A stretch of DNA of 64,000 nt from Tachypleus tridentatus (Eukaryota; Arthropoda; Merostomata; Xiphosura; Limulidae). Under the pieces are notes generated by a model. That model was given only the letters and a program-made list of their open reading frames with translations, did not search any database and was not told the DNA's origin. The stretch is taken from contig NC_134825.1 of NCBI RefSeq assembly GCF_004210375.1, forward strand, positions 63,665,558-63,729,557, read 5' to 3'. This document shows, one piece after another, positions 48,605 to 61,616 of this stretch. Position numbers and translations under genes: made by a program. Each line of letters opens with the position of its first letter. Positions within the stretch are counted from its first letter, which is position 1.

Positions 48605-49775
48605 AACAGTGAGAAAGTCCTTAATAATATGAGATCGCTATCCACTGGTTGTGAGTCCAAACAGAAAATTATGAGAAAAAAGAAAAACGAGAAGAAATAT
48701 ATAAATAACGCCAATGTTTAATGTTGTAATTTTATATATTTTTCATGACATCAGTGGACTGGCAAACGTTCCATCTGTTTTTCTGTAACGTGACTATAAG
48801 AGGAGATACACTGGATAACAAAACCAATCCGAGTCTATATTATCAAGTCTCTTCTGAGAAGGCTTAGTGATGTAAGATATTTTCATTAATTTTGTTCTCT
48901 CAAAATGCTTTAACTTTCATAAAAAGGTGACATTGTAATTTTTAATGTGTAGTTTGCTGGAGGAAGACATAACACGAAATACATTGAGCTATCAGTACCT
49001 GTGGCTGAAATGATACAAACGATAGTATTAGGACTTGTGTATACCTTTAACAGAGCGAGTAGGTGACAGCTGTTATAACCTTTAGGCTATTGAATGCTTT
49101 CAGAAGGAAGTCGTGAAGTGTTACTTTTGGCCTACTTCACATACACTATTTATTCATGATATGGGACAGTTTTATGTATGGTTTATATAAGTATATAGCG
49201 AAACATACTTTGAATGCTGAGTATAAGTAACTTAAATATGTAAGATTCATATTAGTCTACTGCATATTAAATGAAGCTTTCTAAAATACTTGTTATTCTT
49301 GAGTAACATGTAATATTTATTCAAAAAATAAAGTAAAAGAGCGTTAACTCAGCAAACCATGTGAAAGCGTGCGTGGTGGGTTGGAAGTAGGTCCTTTTTC
49401 TAAGGACATGTCTCGAGTCTCAAAATTACTAACTACGGCACTGCTAATGTTACATATTCGTCCCTAAAAAGATTCAGTCACGAGATTACTGAATAAAACC
49501 GACTTATTTTGCAAAAATAAAATGCAGTAGAGGCACTATAGTAAAAGTCACGAAATTATTTTTTAAAGTCGAATATAATGGGATTTATATTTATTATCTT
49601 TTGTGGGAATATTTATGATGTAACAAACGAAGGATCGCTATTCTAGGACTCATGGACTAAAGGCTTAAAAATTCGATTGAAAATCATCATGAAATAAAGC
49701 ATTTGTTTGTTCTGTATACTTATTAAATATATACAGTTCTGTACTAGGGAAGTGTGAAGAGAACTTTCTTTTCCG
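48605..49775. other. Intergenic, nothing recognised
   Basis: No supported exon or repeat. Confidence 0.4.
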
Positions 49776-49892
49776 TCCCCCGCTGGCACAGCAATAAGTC
49801 TACGGATTTACAACGCTAAAATTATGGGTTCGATTCCTCTCAGTGGACTCAGAAGATAGCCCGATGTGGCTTTGCTATAAGAAAACACCAAC
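49776..49892 (+). repeat. SINE, Val-tRNA-like family, ATAAGAAAACAC-tail subfamily
   Basis: ccccgctggcacagcaataa, tctacggatttacaacgcta, gggttcgattcctctcagtg, gcccgatgtggctttgctat, aagaaaacaccaacacc. Confidence 0.87.
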
Positions 49893-50144
49893 ACCAATCT
49901 TTCTTTTCCAAACAGAACAACAGTGGACAACAGATTAATGTCGTTCTAGAACGTTTCAATAAAATGGCGGAAATAAGAAAAACAAACTTCTCATATCTCT
50001 ACTGTATATAAAATGAGTAATATGATAACATATTAATTATATTTTACTTGTGAGTTGCAACCACAGAATTATAAAGCTCAAGTGTAGATAAAGATGACCT
50101 ACGTTTTTGTTTTGTTTTTTACTAGGATATGGAAAACGAATTAA

Positions 50145-50283
50145 TTCCACTCAGCTAATAACAGTTTCTCATATTATATCATAAATGCTGTAACTAAAGT
50201 GCTTAGCTTCCTAGTTCCACTCAGCTAATAACAGTTTCTCATATTATATCATAAATGCTGTAACTAAAGTGCTTAGCTTCCTT
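50145..50283 (+). repeat. Tandem duplication, about 70-bp unit, 2 copies
   Basis: The segment ttccactcagctaataacag ... gtgcttagcttcct is repeated immediately with no visible mismatch, so the duplication is recent or an assembly artefact. Confidence 0.92.
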
Positions 50284-50348
50284 GCTTTTCTTTATTGAAG
50301 TTAATACGATGTTCTAATTGGTATTCATCATTCTCTTCTTCGACGACT

Positions 50349-50386
50349 GGCCCGGCATGGCCAAGCGCGTTGAGGCATACGACTCA
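50349..50386 (+). repeat. SINE head fragment, Thr-tRNA-like family
   Basis: Only ggcccggcatggccaagcgc and gttgaggcatacgactc are present. The element stops at the anticodon-arm position and unrelated sequence follows. Confidence 0.75.
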
Positions 50387-51408
50387 AGAAGGCATGTTTT
50401 CAACAAGTGTGGATTAACATGTAATTTTCATAAGTTCTGACAGTTAAGAGCCTCAGAAGACATGCTGTTTATACTTTGAAAAACCGTATAATATGAATAT
50501 CTAATAATTATTCAGAATTCACAGTAAGAACAGAAACTATATCTAAGTGGAAGTGTTGAGTTTTATTGTTAGCAAAAAGTAAGTAAGAATTTTTTTTTTT
50601 AAATGGTAGTGTCAGTAATTGTGGTATTCTCAGAATTTTGGGTAATTTATAATTGGAGAACCAGAAGAATAAATTGCGAAATAAGTGTGAATTTAACTAC
50701 AAACAAAGTTCAAGCTATGAAATAAACACATTGGACACAATGCCAGAAAATTAAAACTAAATTTATGTCAAAGACAAAACCAGAGCACGGAATTGTGTTA
50801 GGTTACTGGAGGGTCATCTTCTACTACACTCGTAAATTAATTGACTGGTGTTCTTTCTTTGAGATATCCTTTCGTAAACAAACTCATTTAGTATTCTGTG
50901 TAGTTCTGTTTAAATCTAAACGTTCCTTATTTAAATACAAATATTGGATTTACCAATAATGACTGGCGCTACCACATGGCTGGTCACTATCTTTCAACAC
51001 AGTGAAGGCCGTACTTTCTAGATATCATCTACCTAACACTACCATTGCTGTCGTTGACCTGTTCTTACAAAGTGTAGCATTGCAGCACCATTTTTAGGCA
51101 GGGAGAGCCGGAATTACATCCAGACGACAACGAAGGAAAAAGACAATTAAAACGAACTCAGCGATTTTATGGGACATGTTTTACATGAAAACTGCATAGA
51201 TTCAAAATAAATGAAATTTTGAAAATTACTATAGTATATGCTTGCGTGCCAAATAGTCGCAGAAATAACGATACAGTGAAAGAACTGCCACTGTTCCTAA
51301 TAAAAATGTCAGGTGTCACTATTTTTACATGAAAAAACTTTAAATGGTCAAATCGCGGAAAAACAAAGTAAGCTTGGTACAAATAGATAGTCCCCTAGTT
51401 CTTGTTGC
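50387..51408. other. Intergenic, nothing recognised
   Basis: Frames at 50765-50959 (+) and 51167-51382 (-) have no recognised features. Confidence 0.4.
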
Positions 51409-51531
51409 TTGAAGCTAAGTTCAAAGCTGCTTAATGGATTATCTGTGCTCTGTACATTACGTGTATCGAAACCCAGTTTTTAGCGTTGTAAGTCCGCAGA
51501 CATGCTCCTGCGTCACTGGGAGTCGACCCTA
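51409..51531 (-). repeat. SINE, Val-tRNA-like family, GTGCTTAATTC-tail subfamily
   Basis: Reversed: tail complement gaagctaagttcaaagctgc, body gattatctgtgctctgtaca, head complement agcgttgtaagtccgcagac. Confidence 0.78.
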
Positions 51532-51821
51532 ACTTTGAAGTTCGTCTGTTAATTTAAACTCTTTCAAAAAATACACCTGTGTGTTACTATTTACCTTTCT
51601 AACTTTTTTTTTTATATTCTATCCCTGATAAAGAGATTGTATACATAAAATGAAACAGATTTTTAGGCAGTTAATTTAATGACGCTGAGAATAGAGAATT
51701 TAAGTAGGTCAGCATTGTTTTTATAGTATCATAGCGATGATACGGTTAAAACCTTGTGCAAAGCAATTACTATCCCTCAATATATGATAACATTTATGAG
51801 GTGGGTTTTCCTTCTGTTCTT
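51532..51821. other. Intergenic spacer
   Basis: Nothing recognised. Confidence 0.3.
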
Positions 51822-51943
51822 CCCCTGCTAGTACAGCAGTAAGTCTACGGATTTACAACGCTAAAATTAGAGGTTCGATTCCCTTCGGTGGGCTCAGCAG
51901 ATAGCTTGATGTGGTTTTGCTATAAGAAAACACTCTCTTCTAT
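51822..51943 (+). repeat. SINE, Val-tRNA-like family, ATAAGAAAACAC-tail subfamily
   Basis: cccctgctagtacagcagta, agtctacggatttacaacgc, gaggttcgattcccttcggt, tggttttgctataagaaaac. Promoter boxes are nearly intact. Confidence 0.88.
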
Positions 51944-52085
51944 TCTTGCTTATACAGATAATGAAATGATACTATTTAGTTAAACCATGAAACAATAAAT
52001 AAATGCAAACAACTTACATACCTTAGTTGATAATAGAAATGATATTACATTACAATAAGACAAATTATAGTTTTGATCATACCAG

Positions 52086-52357
52086 TTTGTTTGTTTTTGA
52101 ATTTCGCGCAAAGCTACATGAGGGCTATCTGCGCTAGCCATCCCTAATTTAGCAGTGTAAGACTAGAGGGAAGGCAGTTAGTCATCACCGCCTAACGCCA
52201 ACTCTTGGGCTACTCTTACCAGCGAATAGTAAGATTGGTTGTAACATTATAACGCCCCCAAGGCTGAAAGGGCGAGCATGTTTGGTCTAACGCGGATTCG
52301 AATCCGCAATCCTCGGATTAAAGGTCAAGTGCCTTAACCACCTGATCATGCCGGACC
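52086..52357 (-). repeat. SINE, Thr-tRNA-like family
   Basis: Full length from ttgtttgtttttgaatttcg to head complement aaccacctgatcatgccgga. B box complement attcgaatccgcaatcc. Confidence 0.88.
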
Positions 52358-53160
52358 TAATCACACCAGATCAGCTACGTTATAACATTCGAATCTAGTT
52401 AAAACATATAAGTCATGAAAATGTCACAAAATGTACTTGTTAGTCTGACATCCAACAAGAACATTTTAAATTAATAGCTAACAAAGGCAGTGCAAACTAT
52501 GCGGAAGAAGATGTTTAAAATGTATTTTAATAATTCACAGGAATGAATTTCGTTGTCGACTCATCTGACACGTAGCTGTAGCTTAAACTGTCTACTAGGA
52601 TTTCTGAGACTAACCGAAAAAACAGCTGTTATAATTGAATTTAAAATATGATTATAAAACATACGATTTCTCATCATTTATCTTAATTAAGCTAAACTTG
52701 CATACTGTTGTATCCAGTTCTTTTCACAACCACTAGGAGAGCATTTTGTTCTGACAAAAATGAGCTATCTTATTCAGTAAAAATGTGTTAAAGAAATAAA
52801 GAAGTTCTTAATTACAGTCTCTGGCGGTAACATTTTTTATATCGTCTAACAGAAGATGAAACATAGAATATATAAACAACATTGTTCATACACTCAAAAC
52901 TTTTGACTTGCATATAAAAAACTGATTTTGTTTTCTAAAAAAAAGTAGTTTTACTGATCGATCTGAATCTCTATATAAATAAATGATGTTGTTATTTACA
53001 GATCTCCTTTTTACCAAGTTTTCTGGTGTTTTCAGTACAATTTATTTATTTTTAATTTATTACCAATGTTTCTACACCTGCAAGAGTAGTCTGGAGCTTC
53101 CTCTACGTTAAAAATTGTTCAAGTGGCTTGAACCCCCTTTTTACTAAACTCACAAGTGGC
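52358..53160. other. Intergenic, nothing recognised
   Basis: AT-rich with no exon or repeat seen. Confidence 0.4.
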
Positions 53161-53369
53161 TCGAGTTTGGTTTGTTTTGAATTCTGCATAAAGCTACCAC
53201 CCACGGCCAACTCTTGGGCTGCTCTTTTACCAACAAATAGTGGGATTAACCGTCACATTATAACGCCCCCACGACTAAAATGGGCGAGAATGTTTGGTGC
53301 GACCGGGATTCGAACCCGCGACCCTCGGATTACGAGTCGAACGCCTTAACCCATCTGGCCGTGTTGGGT
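53161..53369 (-). repeat. SINE, Thr-tRNA-like family, about 70-bp internal deletion
   Basis: The tail (ttgaattctgcataaagcta) joins directly to ccacccacggccaactcttg, skipping the body segment with ctaatttagcagtgtaagac. The head complement is intact. The open frame 53128-53349 is this SINE read in the opposite direction. Confidence 0.87.
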
Positions 53370-54185
53370 TTGAATTTACTCTTTTCTTCAAACAGGTCCA
53401 AGTGTGTTTGATCCTCCCTTTTGTAATATTCATGCAAGTAAGTTAAAACGTTCTCTTTACTAAATTCGTTCAACTGGTTTTGAATTTCCTCTTTACTAAA
53501 TCTATAGAAGTCGATGTAAGCCTCTTCTTTTACTAACTATAAAAGTGAAGTAGAATCTTATATTTACTAAATTTATAGAAGTGAGGATTGAACTTAGTCT
53601 TTAGTATGTACAAAAATGGGACTGAACTTAGTTTTTAGTAATTTATAGAATTGGGTTGAAACTTCCTTCTAATTTCTCATATTTCGTTATGTTTCTACGG
53701 TTATTTTTTTAACATCATCTCGCATGCTTGAATTTTCACGTAGCTTTTCAAAATATCATTTAAAATATACGAAACAAATATTAGAACGAATATTCGTTTT
53801 AGCTAATTAACAACTAGTTACATTTTTATATTAAAAACTTCTCTCTCTTTTTTTCTTTTGTAACTACAGAAAAGTCGAGAATGTAATTTTTGTTGTAGAG
53901 CTCTAATATTTTCATTCATTGGCTGTATCCTCTGCTCTGAATTACGGTTTCCCTTGTTTCATGGCTCATCGTCACCGCTTAAATAAGAAGACTAACAAAA
54001 TGCAGTTGTGCCTCTTATAATGCAGTGTGAATATAATATTTATAAAGTTTCTGAGCCTTTTTTTAACTGCCGACATTATAACTTAGATAATTTAGTTGTA
54101 TGAATAAGTTCATGGAATTGCGCCTAATATATTATACCACATTATACAGTGGATTTACTTCACTGCATTTTCTATATTTACCTTT
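53370..54185. other. Intergenic; degenerate direct repeats at 53440-53665
   Basis: A phrase like tttactaaatttatagaagt with gaa/gtt spacers recurs about six times with strong divergence; it looks like an old minisatellite. The rest is unrecognised. Confidence 0.5.
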
Positions 54186-54310
54186 GGTGAGCTCCTCAGC
54201 GGTATGTCTGCGGACTTACAACGCTAAAAATCGGGTTTCGATACTCGTGGTGGGCAGAGCACAGATAGTCCATTGAGTAGCTTTGTGCTTAATTCATAAA
54301 CAACAACAAC
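54186..54310 (+). repeat. SINE, Val-tRNA-like family, GTGCTTAATTC-tail subfamily
   Basis: tcagcggtatgtctgcggac, ttacaacgctaaaaatcggg, tttcgatactcgtggtgggc, agagcacagatagtccattg, agtagctttgtgcttaattc, then an AACAAC tail. Confidence 0.87.
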
Positions 54311-55203
54311 TTTGGTGAAGATGAAAGAAATATTTTATTTAATCATTAAACAGGTGGTTCGCTGTATAAATATCGTATAATATATTAGACGCAATACCAT
54401 AATATTATTCGCACGTCTAAATTAATTTAGAATGCTACATGGTGAGCTAAAAACGATTTAGAAACCTCATAAATATTCGATACATTTTTATTGACAGAGA
54501 AGAAATATCTGTTTAGTTTATAGAATAAAAGCAATTTTAGACTGTAAACAAAATCACCTCTGGTTGGTTGTCGTCTTCAGGTATTAAATGTAAAGTGTTT
54601 GTACAAAACTAACGAAAACGATTTCTGTCCCATTCTTGTAACTTTAAACTATTCTATGTTATTGAACGTGAGTAAGGGACTGTCTATACATACAACCAAA
54701 GAAACTGTCACGTAGCCTTTGTAATAAAGCTATGCTCTCTTTCCGAAGAACTATTTTAATGGTATTTTGAGGTTTTGTACTCATCACCTAAAAGAAGGTA
54801 ACTTGTATTTTGTATTTTTAGAACTAAAATGTTAACTCTAAAGTATTAAAAGTTTCGTTTATGCTGTTGCACGTACGTGTGTGAAAGCTGCATGTTTCAG
54901 TTTGAAATTTACATTAAAAAGAAAACTTTAAATAAAGTACGACAACTAAACACGATAAGTTAATAAAGATTTATAAAAGTGAATTAAATAATATAAACCT
55001 CTTTTTCTGCTCATGTCGAATAACAAATCACATGCCATTACCAGATGACAACTGCACTTTTGAGCAATAAAAGCTCTCAGTTTAGCTGAGGACAGAACGT
55101 GCTTATCGGCAGCACTTGTCATCTGAAATGACTTTTTTCCGCTGAGAAGAGAATTGACTGTCATTCTTATACCTCATTAACACCGAAAAGTACAGTGTGT
55201 TTA
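54311..55203. other. Intergenic, nothing recognised
   Basis: The minus-strand frame 54946-55164 has no recognised features. Confidence 0.4.
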
Positions 55204-55316
55204 CTGAAGCGTCTCGGCAATAAGTCTGAGGGCTCACAGCTTTAAAAACCGGGTTTCGATACTAGTGGTGATCATGCACAGGTGGCTAGTTGTGTGGTTT
55301 TGTGCTTAAGAGAACA
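55204..55316 (+). repeat. SINE, Val-tRNA-like family, diverged
   Basis: gcgtctcggcaataagtctg, cacagctttaaaaaccgggt, ttcgatactagtggtgatca, gtggttttgtgcttaagaga. Confidence 0.72.
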
Positions 55317-55789
55317 CAGTTAAGAAGTGTTTGGTTGCATTACGGATATCTGGTCAGATACGCTAATCGCTAGACAGAGAAAATTAACTTTATACGCCTT
55401 TAGAAAGACTAGATAGCCAGAAACGCTTTTATACTATAAAAAAGGAAAAAGTCTACCTAAACACGAAAGACAGCTATGGCTACTCTGATTTATTACAGTC
55501 CGTGAAAATAGAAGAATAAATGAAAAGGACAAGTTTAATTTGAAATTTGCTTCTTAAAAGCGCAATCAGTTGAATAACTAGACAGAAAACAATGATATTT
55601 AGACATACTGGTAAAAGAGTAGACAGAACTAAATAGACATAGTGATGAGAAAAAATATATTAATATTTAAATAGAGAATCAGATGGGCCACATCAAATTA
55701 AACATATGAATGAGTAAAATAAGATAAAGAAATAATTAGATGGACAGAAAAGCAAACGAACAATAAAGGAAAATTTTTCTCTACAATTC
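55317..55789. other. Intergenic, nothing recognised
   Basis: Repeated agatag/gacaga phrases appear by composition only. Confidence 0.35.
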
Positions 55790-56066
55790 GGGCCTGGCAT
55801 GGCCTAGCGCGTTAAGGCGTGCGCTTCGTAATCTGAGGGTCGCGGGTTCGCGCCCGAGTCGCGCCAAACATGCTCACCCTCCCAGCCGTGGGGGCGTTAT
55901 AATGTGACGGTCAATCCCACTATTCGTTGGTAAAAGAGTAGTCTAAGAGTTGGCGGTGTGTGGTGATGACTAGCTGCCTTCCCTCTACTCTTACATTGCT
56001 AAATTAGGGACGGCTAGCACAGATAACCCTCGAGTAGCTTTGTGCGAAATTCCAAAACAAACAAAA
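55790..56066 (+). repeat. SINE, Thr-tRNA-like family
   Basis: Head gggcctggcatggcctagcg, gcgcttcgtaatctgagggt, B box mutated (gggttcgcgcccgagtc), full body and tail. Confidence 0.9.
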
Positions 56067-57404
56067 CTCTACAATTCTAGGAGGTATAAAAGCATTATTT
56101 GAAAAGTGCATTTTCTTTGCTATTACAAGTAAGTGTTGTCATATTAAGTGTTCCAGTTGTAACCAACGAAATGCTGATATCAAATAAAATTCTTAACATC
56201 TTCTTCATAAGATCTGGTCCTCGATGAATCAGCAGTAAGACCGAAGGCTTAAAACACCAAAACTGTGGTTTTGATAGCTTTGGAGGACTGAACAAAAAAT
56301 GAAACCTCTACAGTAAAAGTAAGACTTTTGATGTACTATAAATAGAATAAACTGCAACACAATATTCTAAAAACGTTTGTTGTATAATTTTATGAAATGT
56401 ATAATAAACTTTTACAAATTCAATATGTAAGAAATGTTTTAATAAACAAAATAAATGATGTTTTACAGAAACATGAAAATTTGGACTTTTACATTGTGGA
56501 GTTAAATGGCTGTGTTTTTTACGTTTAAAAATGTATTAGACTTGGATTATTGAACTGTAATAAAGTAATATGTAAATAGTTTACACCTCTGTTATGCAGA
56601 CATACCATGTGTTTTTCTATCTTCTGTAAACTTTTTTTTTCAAATTGTTCTGTATTTTCAATATACGCAGTTTTCGCAAAACACACGAACAAGAAAGCCG
56701 TTAAATAGACAACTTACTCCCCATGAGTTCTGAAGCATTTACAGCATTTTGAGGCATTTTTATGCTATTTTCAAATGTTTTAAGAAATAAGAACTACAAT
56801 TCTATAAAATTCCATGTATGAAATACATACGTGCAATATGTCAGGTATAAACTGATATGCATTCCAGGTGGTATCAAGAATCAGCTGTTTACATTCTCTG
56901 ACGCCACAATAGCAGAGTTGTATTAATTATGTTAAGAATTTGGCTAACTTTGTGAATTGGTTTACATATCGTAAAATGTTTATTTGCTTTCTAAATTGTT
57001 TCATTATTTGGTAATATAAGCTAAGTATAACAGTATGACAGTAACAAATATTACTTTCTACTTTATCAGTAATTGGCTTAATATTTATATTTCTGTTTTT
57101 ACAGTTTATTGACAGTTCTGTCAACAATATCAGGATTAAAACCTCTTTATATTGCTATGCACTTAATTAACAATTATTCATTATTAATATCATCCTGTTT
57201 ACAATATAATCTTGGTATCCTATTCAAAAAAGAGTAAAAGACAATAGTTTTAATCCCAATATTGTTGGCAGAGCAGCTAATAAGACTAAAAAACAGAAAT
57301 ATAAATATTAAGTTAAGGCCAAGTGCTGAAAAATGTAAAACCAGTATTTGGTATTGTCATTTATAAATTTTTCTTTTCAAATGATAAAATAATTTAGAAA
57401 GAAT
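56067..57404. other. Intergenic, nothing recognised
   Basis: Minus-strand frames at 56095-56295 and 56927-57127 have no recognised features. Confidence 0.4.
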
Positions 57405-57723
57405 TTGTTTGTTTGTTTTTGAATTTCGCAAAAAGCTATTCGAGGACTATCTGTGCTAGTCGTCCCTAATTTAGCAGTGTAAGACAAGAGGGAAGGCAGC
57501 TAGTCATCAACACCCACCGCCAACTCTTGGGCTACTCTTTTACCAACGAATAGTGGGATTGACCGTCACATTATAACGCCCCCACGGCTGAAAGGGCGAG
57601 CATATTGGGCTCGACGGGGATGCGAACCCGCGACTCTCACATTATGAATCGCACGTTTTAACACGCTTGGAGCGAACCCGTGACCTTCAGATTATGAGTC
57701 GCACGCTTTAACCCACCTGGGCC
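57405..57723 (-). repeat. SINE, Thr-tRNA-like family, with duplicated tRNA head
   Basis: The tail and body are well conserved from ttgtttgtttttgaatttcg. Near the head, about 50 bp occurs twice: gcgaacccgcgactctcaca ... cacgcttgga and again gcgaacccgtgaccttcaga ... ccacctgggcct. The element therefore carries two B-box/anticodon-arm regions. Confidence 0.9.
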
Positions 57724-60271
57724 TAATTTAGAATGAAAGAAATATTTTTCCGACATATAATCCGATAAACAAATTTAACCAAATTATTAATATAACTAAA
57801 AATGAAATTCATTTGACGGAAAAAGAATTGGTATGGATATGGAATATCGAATGGATGTGAAAACGTTTATGTAGGACAAACTAAAAAAAATTAAAATTGA
57901 GAATAAATTAACATGAAAGCAATGTTAAAAACAATAATATTACTATTTCAGCTTTAACAGAACATATTAATGAAACTAAACACATGAGTCAGTGGGAAAA
58001 AACCATTGAAAAGTTTATTAGGTTGAATATATGTGTGACTTTGTTGACATAATTAAATATAAAAAGTAGATTTAAAATATTGAATAAGAATGAATGATGG
58101 ATCTAATGGAAATGTTGTCAGCAGATGGCGTGAAATTCTTTAATTTGTAAATTAATGGTTTTGTAATGGTATAAGTAAGTGTTATGTTTGCAAAACGTTA
58201 CACTCTTAAAGATAACATGGCAAAATGTAGAAGTGTTTGTTTTTTCTACCCTGTACGCTAAGTTATTTATATTTTATTGTTATTTTGAGACTGAAACAGT
58301 TTAAATTTTATGCTGTGTAAAAAATAATCATTGCTTTATAAAATGAGTTTTTAACAAATATTTTGTAAATTAGATTCAGGTCAACACCGCACACCGGTCC
58401 ACATTTTTACAATTCTACTGATGTCTCACTTGCCCTATCCATAGGTAGTCATGGTTGTAATGTTGCCAGCTGTGCAATATCGTCGAAGCCAATGTCCTCC
58501 CAGGATAAGCCAGTTAATATCTCTAGGTTATGGCTTTTCTTAAAGTTTAAATGAGAATTGTACGTGCACATTACCCAATAAACTCAGTACTATGTTATGG
58601 TTTATCTTATCAATCTCCCAGTTACAGAGTGAACCGACTTAATGATCTTTGAACAAGCCAGTGCCACCTTAATATAACACAAAGTAAGTAATAGAGACAT
58701 TTTAGTGCCTTGACCCTAAAATAATATTGCGGAATTTTATGTTTAGTTAACGCGAGTATTACCCTTAATTATTTTTTTTTTGTAATAGTAAGTTTAAAGG
58801 AATTATTCTGGCTTAAATAAAGCCACTTTCTGCAAGTGAAAATATTCACGAGAGAAAGAAATAGATATGGTTGTAGGAAAGATTTATCAGGTCTGGGAGA
58901 AGTATTCTTTCAACAATGATATGCTGCTAAAGACGCAGGAAGACCATTAGACGTCTGGAACACCCCTATTGGTAGACCGAGGATTTTCCGTGAGGTTCAA
59001 CCTCTGTGCAAATGAAGTATGGATGAATGTTGATCTCCGAAGTGAAATGGCTTCTGCTACTAGATGGGACAATCTATATAGGAGAATAAAATAATTTGCA
59101 GATAGAGTAACTCAACCCCAGTTCTAGTCAGATCCACCTGAAACCAGCTGAAAAGGAATAGATATATTGAAGGTAGACGAAATTTATCATTTAAAGGGAT
59201 CTCCCCAGCAGGTAACCCGGTACACACTATCAATCAAAGGTCATAAACCAAAGGAAAGAAGAGACCGTTTTCAAACCAGGAGATGTTCTGCAGGATATCC
59301 ATCATAGTTTGATCTTTGACTCTGATCTGATTCTTGTTTATACAAGCCTGTTTTACCATTCATGAGTTACCTGTTGTGAAATAATAAAAACTAGTTGAAA
59401 ATATGTTGGAAGTTTGTAAGCACGTAACAATATTCGAGTAAGTTAAGTAATACTCCAGTTGGTAACAAACCACATCACCGACCTACCAGAGCTGACGAGA
59501 CTTGATATTTTTCACATTTACCAGTTGGCAATAGTAAGAGTATGTTACAGTCTAGGCATACTAACAAATAGGCCACACCCGGTTTGTAAAAGAAACAAAT
59601 GTTTCCAAAGCTTGGAAAATTAACAAATATAGCTAGCATTGAAGGTCTTTTATGGTAGTTAATAAACAAATAAAACAGAAACAAAGAAAGTAATGATTGA
59701 AAAAGATTTCTTTATTTGAATTATTAAAATTCTAATTCAAACATTGACGTAACCGATCATCTTCTTCACACAGTATAAATAGTACAAGATTAACAAATGA
59801 ACCTACAATTTTCTTAAATTTTGAATTAGTGTTATTTATAAAGAATTATGAATTATTTAACAACATTACAAGAATTATAAAATTGTAGGGACATGTGTAC
59901 TTTAAACATACTAAATCTACAAGCTGATATATTCTAAGAAGTACAATACCATAGACCTTAAAGTGTAGTAATCCTGGTTAGCTTATCTCAAGTGAAAGAC
60001 TGTAACGACTAAAGTATTTAAGACAAACTCGTCGGATTAGCTAACATATAAACACTGGATTAGACGTTTACAAACCTTTAAGGTGTAAAATGTCCATATG
60101 CTACTATATTCTTGGACGTACGAAAGTTCAAGGGCTAAATACTTCATAAGGTATAACTCCTGGACGCTATCATTAGTTCGGTATACTCTTGGATAAAAAT
60201 GTCGCTGGTGGCGAACACTTCTTAGTAAATATTAATTTTCTGGAGCATGTTATCATCTTGACTAAATGTTA
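57724..60271. other. Intergenic, nothing recognised
   Basis: A less AT-rich stretch at 58880-59300 lacks a long frame. I could not match it to a family; it may be an old transposon or exon remnant. Confidence 0.35.
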
Positions 60272-60549
60272 GTTGTTTTTAATTTCGCGCAACGCAACTC
60301 GAGAGCTATCTGCGCTAGCCGTCCCTAATTTAGCAGTGTAAGACTAGAGGGAAGATAACTAGTCATCAGTCATCACCACCCACTGCTAACTCTTGGGCTA
60401 CTCTTTCACCACCGAATAATGGGAATTATCGTCACATTGTAACGCCCCCACGGCTGAAATGGTGAGCATGTTTGGTGCGACTGGGATTCGAACCCGCGAC
60501 CCTCAGATTACGAGTCGAACGCCTTAACCCAACTGGCCATGGCGGGCCC
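60272..60549 (-). repeat. SINE, Thr-tRNA-like family
   Basis: Full length from tttttaatttcgcgcaacgc to head complement acccaactggccatggcggg. It carries a small duplication (agtcatcagtcatcaccacc). Open frames on both strands here are SINE-derived. Confidence 0.9.
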
Positions 60550-61347
60550 GACAAAATGTTTAAGTACATTTTATTATTGTGCCTTCTAAAATATGATATA
60601 AAACACGAAAGTAAATTGTTCACCTCTTGTATTGATCACTTTTCAATATTTTTATATCCTTCACAAAATCCACATTTTTGTGTGATGCTTCTTTCGTCCG
60701 TAATTTTGAAAAAAAACGTCCGAGAACATCCGTGGTGGTTTAACTTTAACTTTTCCCCAATGTATTTCACAAGCCTTCATGGATATAAATCACTCAAGTG
60801 TCACTAATCGATAATGACATGACAGTATCAACAAAGTCGTACGTTTCATGGTTAGAAAATAGTTCCAAAGCAAATACATTTATTGATCTAGAGAGATAAC
60901 CAACTTCTTAAAGATGGTTCTTGTTGCGTTGTAACCGTGAAGCTTGTCTTTGTTGACTTTTCCACTGTCAACATGGGTGTGAATCTTACTCGAACCATTT
61001 CATATCGCTTGTAGTTGAGTGTTTATGTGATATTTTTAACGATGTTGACGCATTTGATAGTTTTTAAAGTCCAACATAAATAAATACGTCACAGAATTAA
61101 CCAATGAGGTGAAAGCTTCAGTCTGATTTATAAAGGGTGGAGTACACTTGTGAGCTACAAATTTCCTACAATCTAAAGAAAACTAGTTTAAAAATAAGTT
61201 CCAAGTAAAGTTGTCCTCTTGTAATAATTAATTTGATTCCTTAATTATTTTATTACTTTAAATTAACTGTGCATACATCGTTTTATTTATATTTAGAAAT
61301 TAGCCTAAAGTTATTCTAGAAGCAAGTGTACCTAAAAACATGATAGC
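60550..61347. other. Intergenic, nothing recognised
   Basis: No supported exon or repeat. Confidence 0.4.
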
Positions 61348-61616
61348 TTTTTTTAGTTTCGCGCAAAGCTACTCGAGGGCTATCTGCGCCAACCGTCCCT
61401 AATTTAGCAGTGTAAGACTTGGGGGAAGGCAGCTAGTCATCACCACCCACCGCCAACTCTTGGGCTTCTCTTTTACCAACGAATAGTGGGATTGACCGTC
61501 ACATTATAACGTCCCCACGGCTGAAAGGGCGAGCATGTTTGGCGCGACGGGGATGCGAACCCGCGACCCTCAGATTACGAGTCGCACGCCTTAACACGCT
61601 TGGCCATGCCGGGCCT
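61348..61616 (-). repeat. SINE, Thr-tRNA-like family, close to consensus
   Basis: tttagtttcgcgcaaagcta, ctcgagggctatctgcgcca, gggatgcgaacccgcgaccc, ttggccatgccgggcctg. One of the best-preserved copies. Confidence 0.92.

Noticed and set aside
53128..53349. 73-codon plus-strand frame
   Set aside because: It is mostly a reversed Thr-type SINE.
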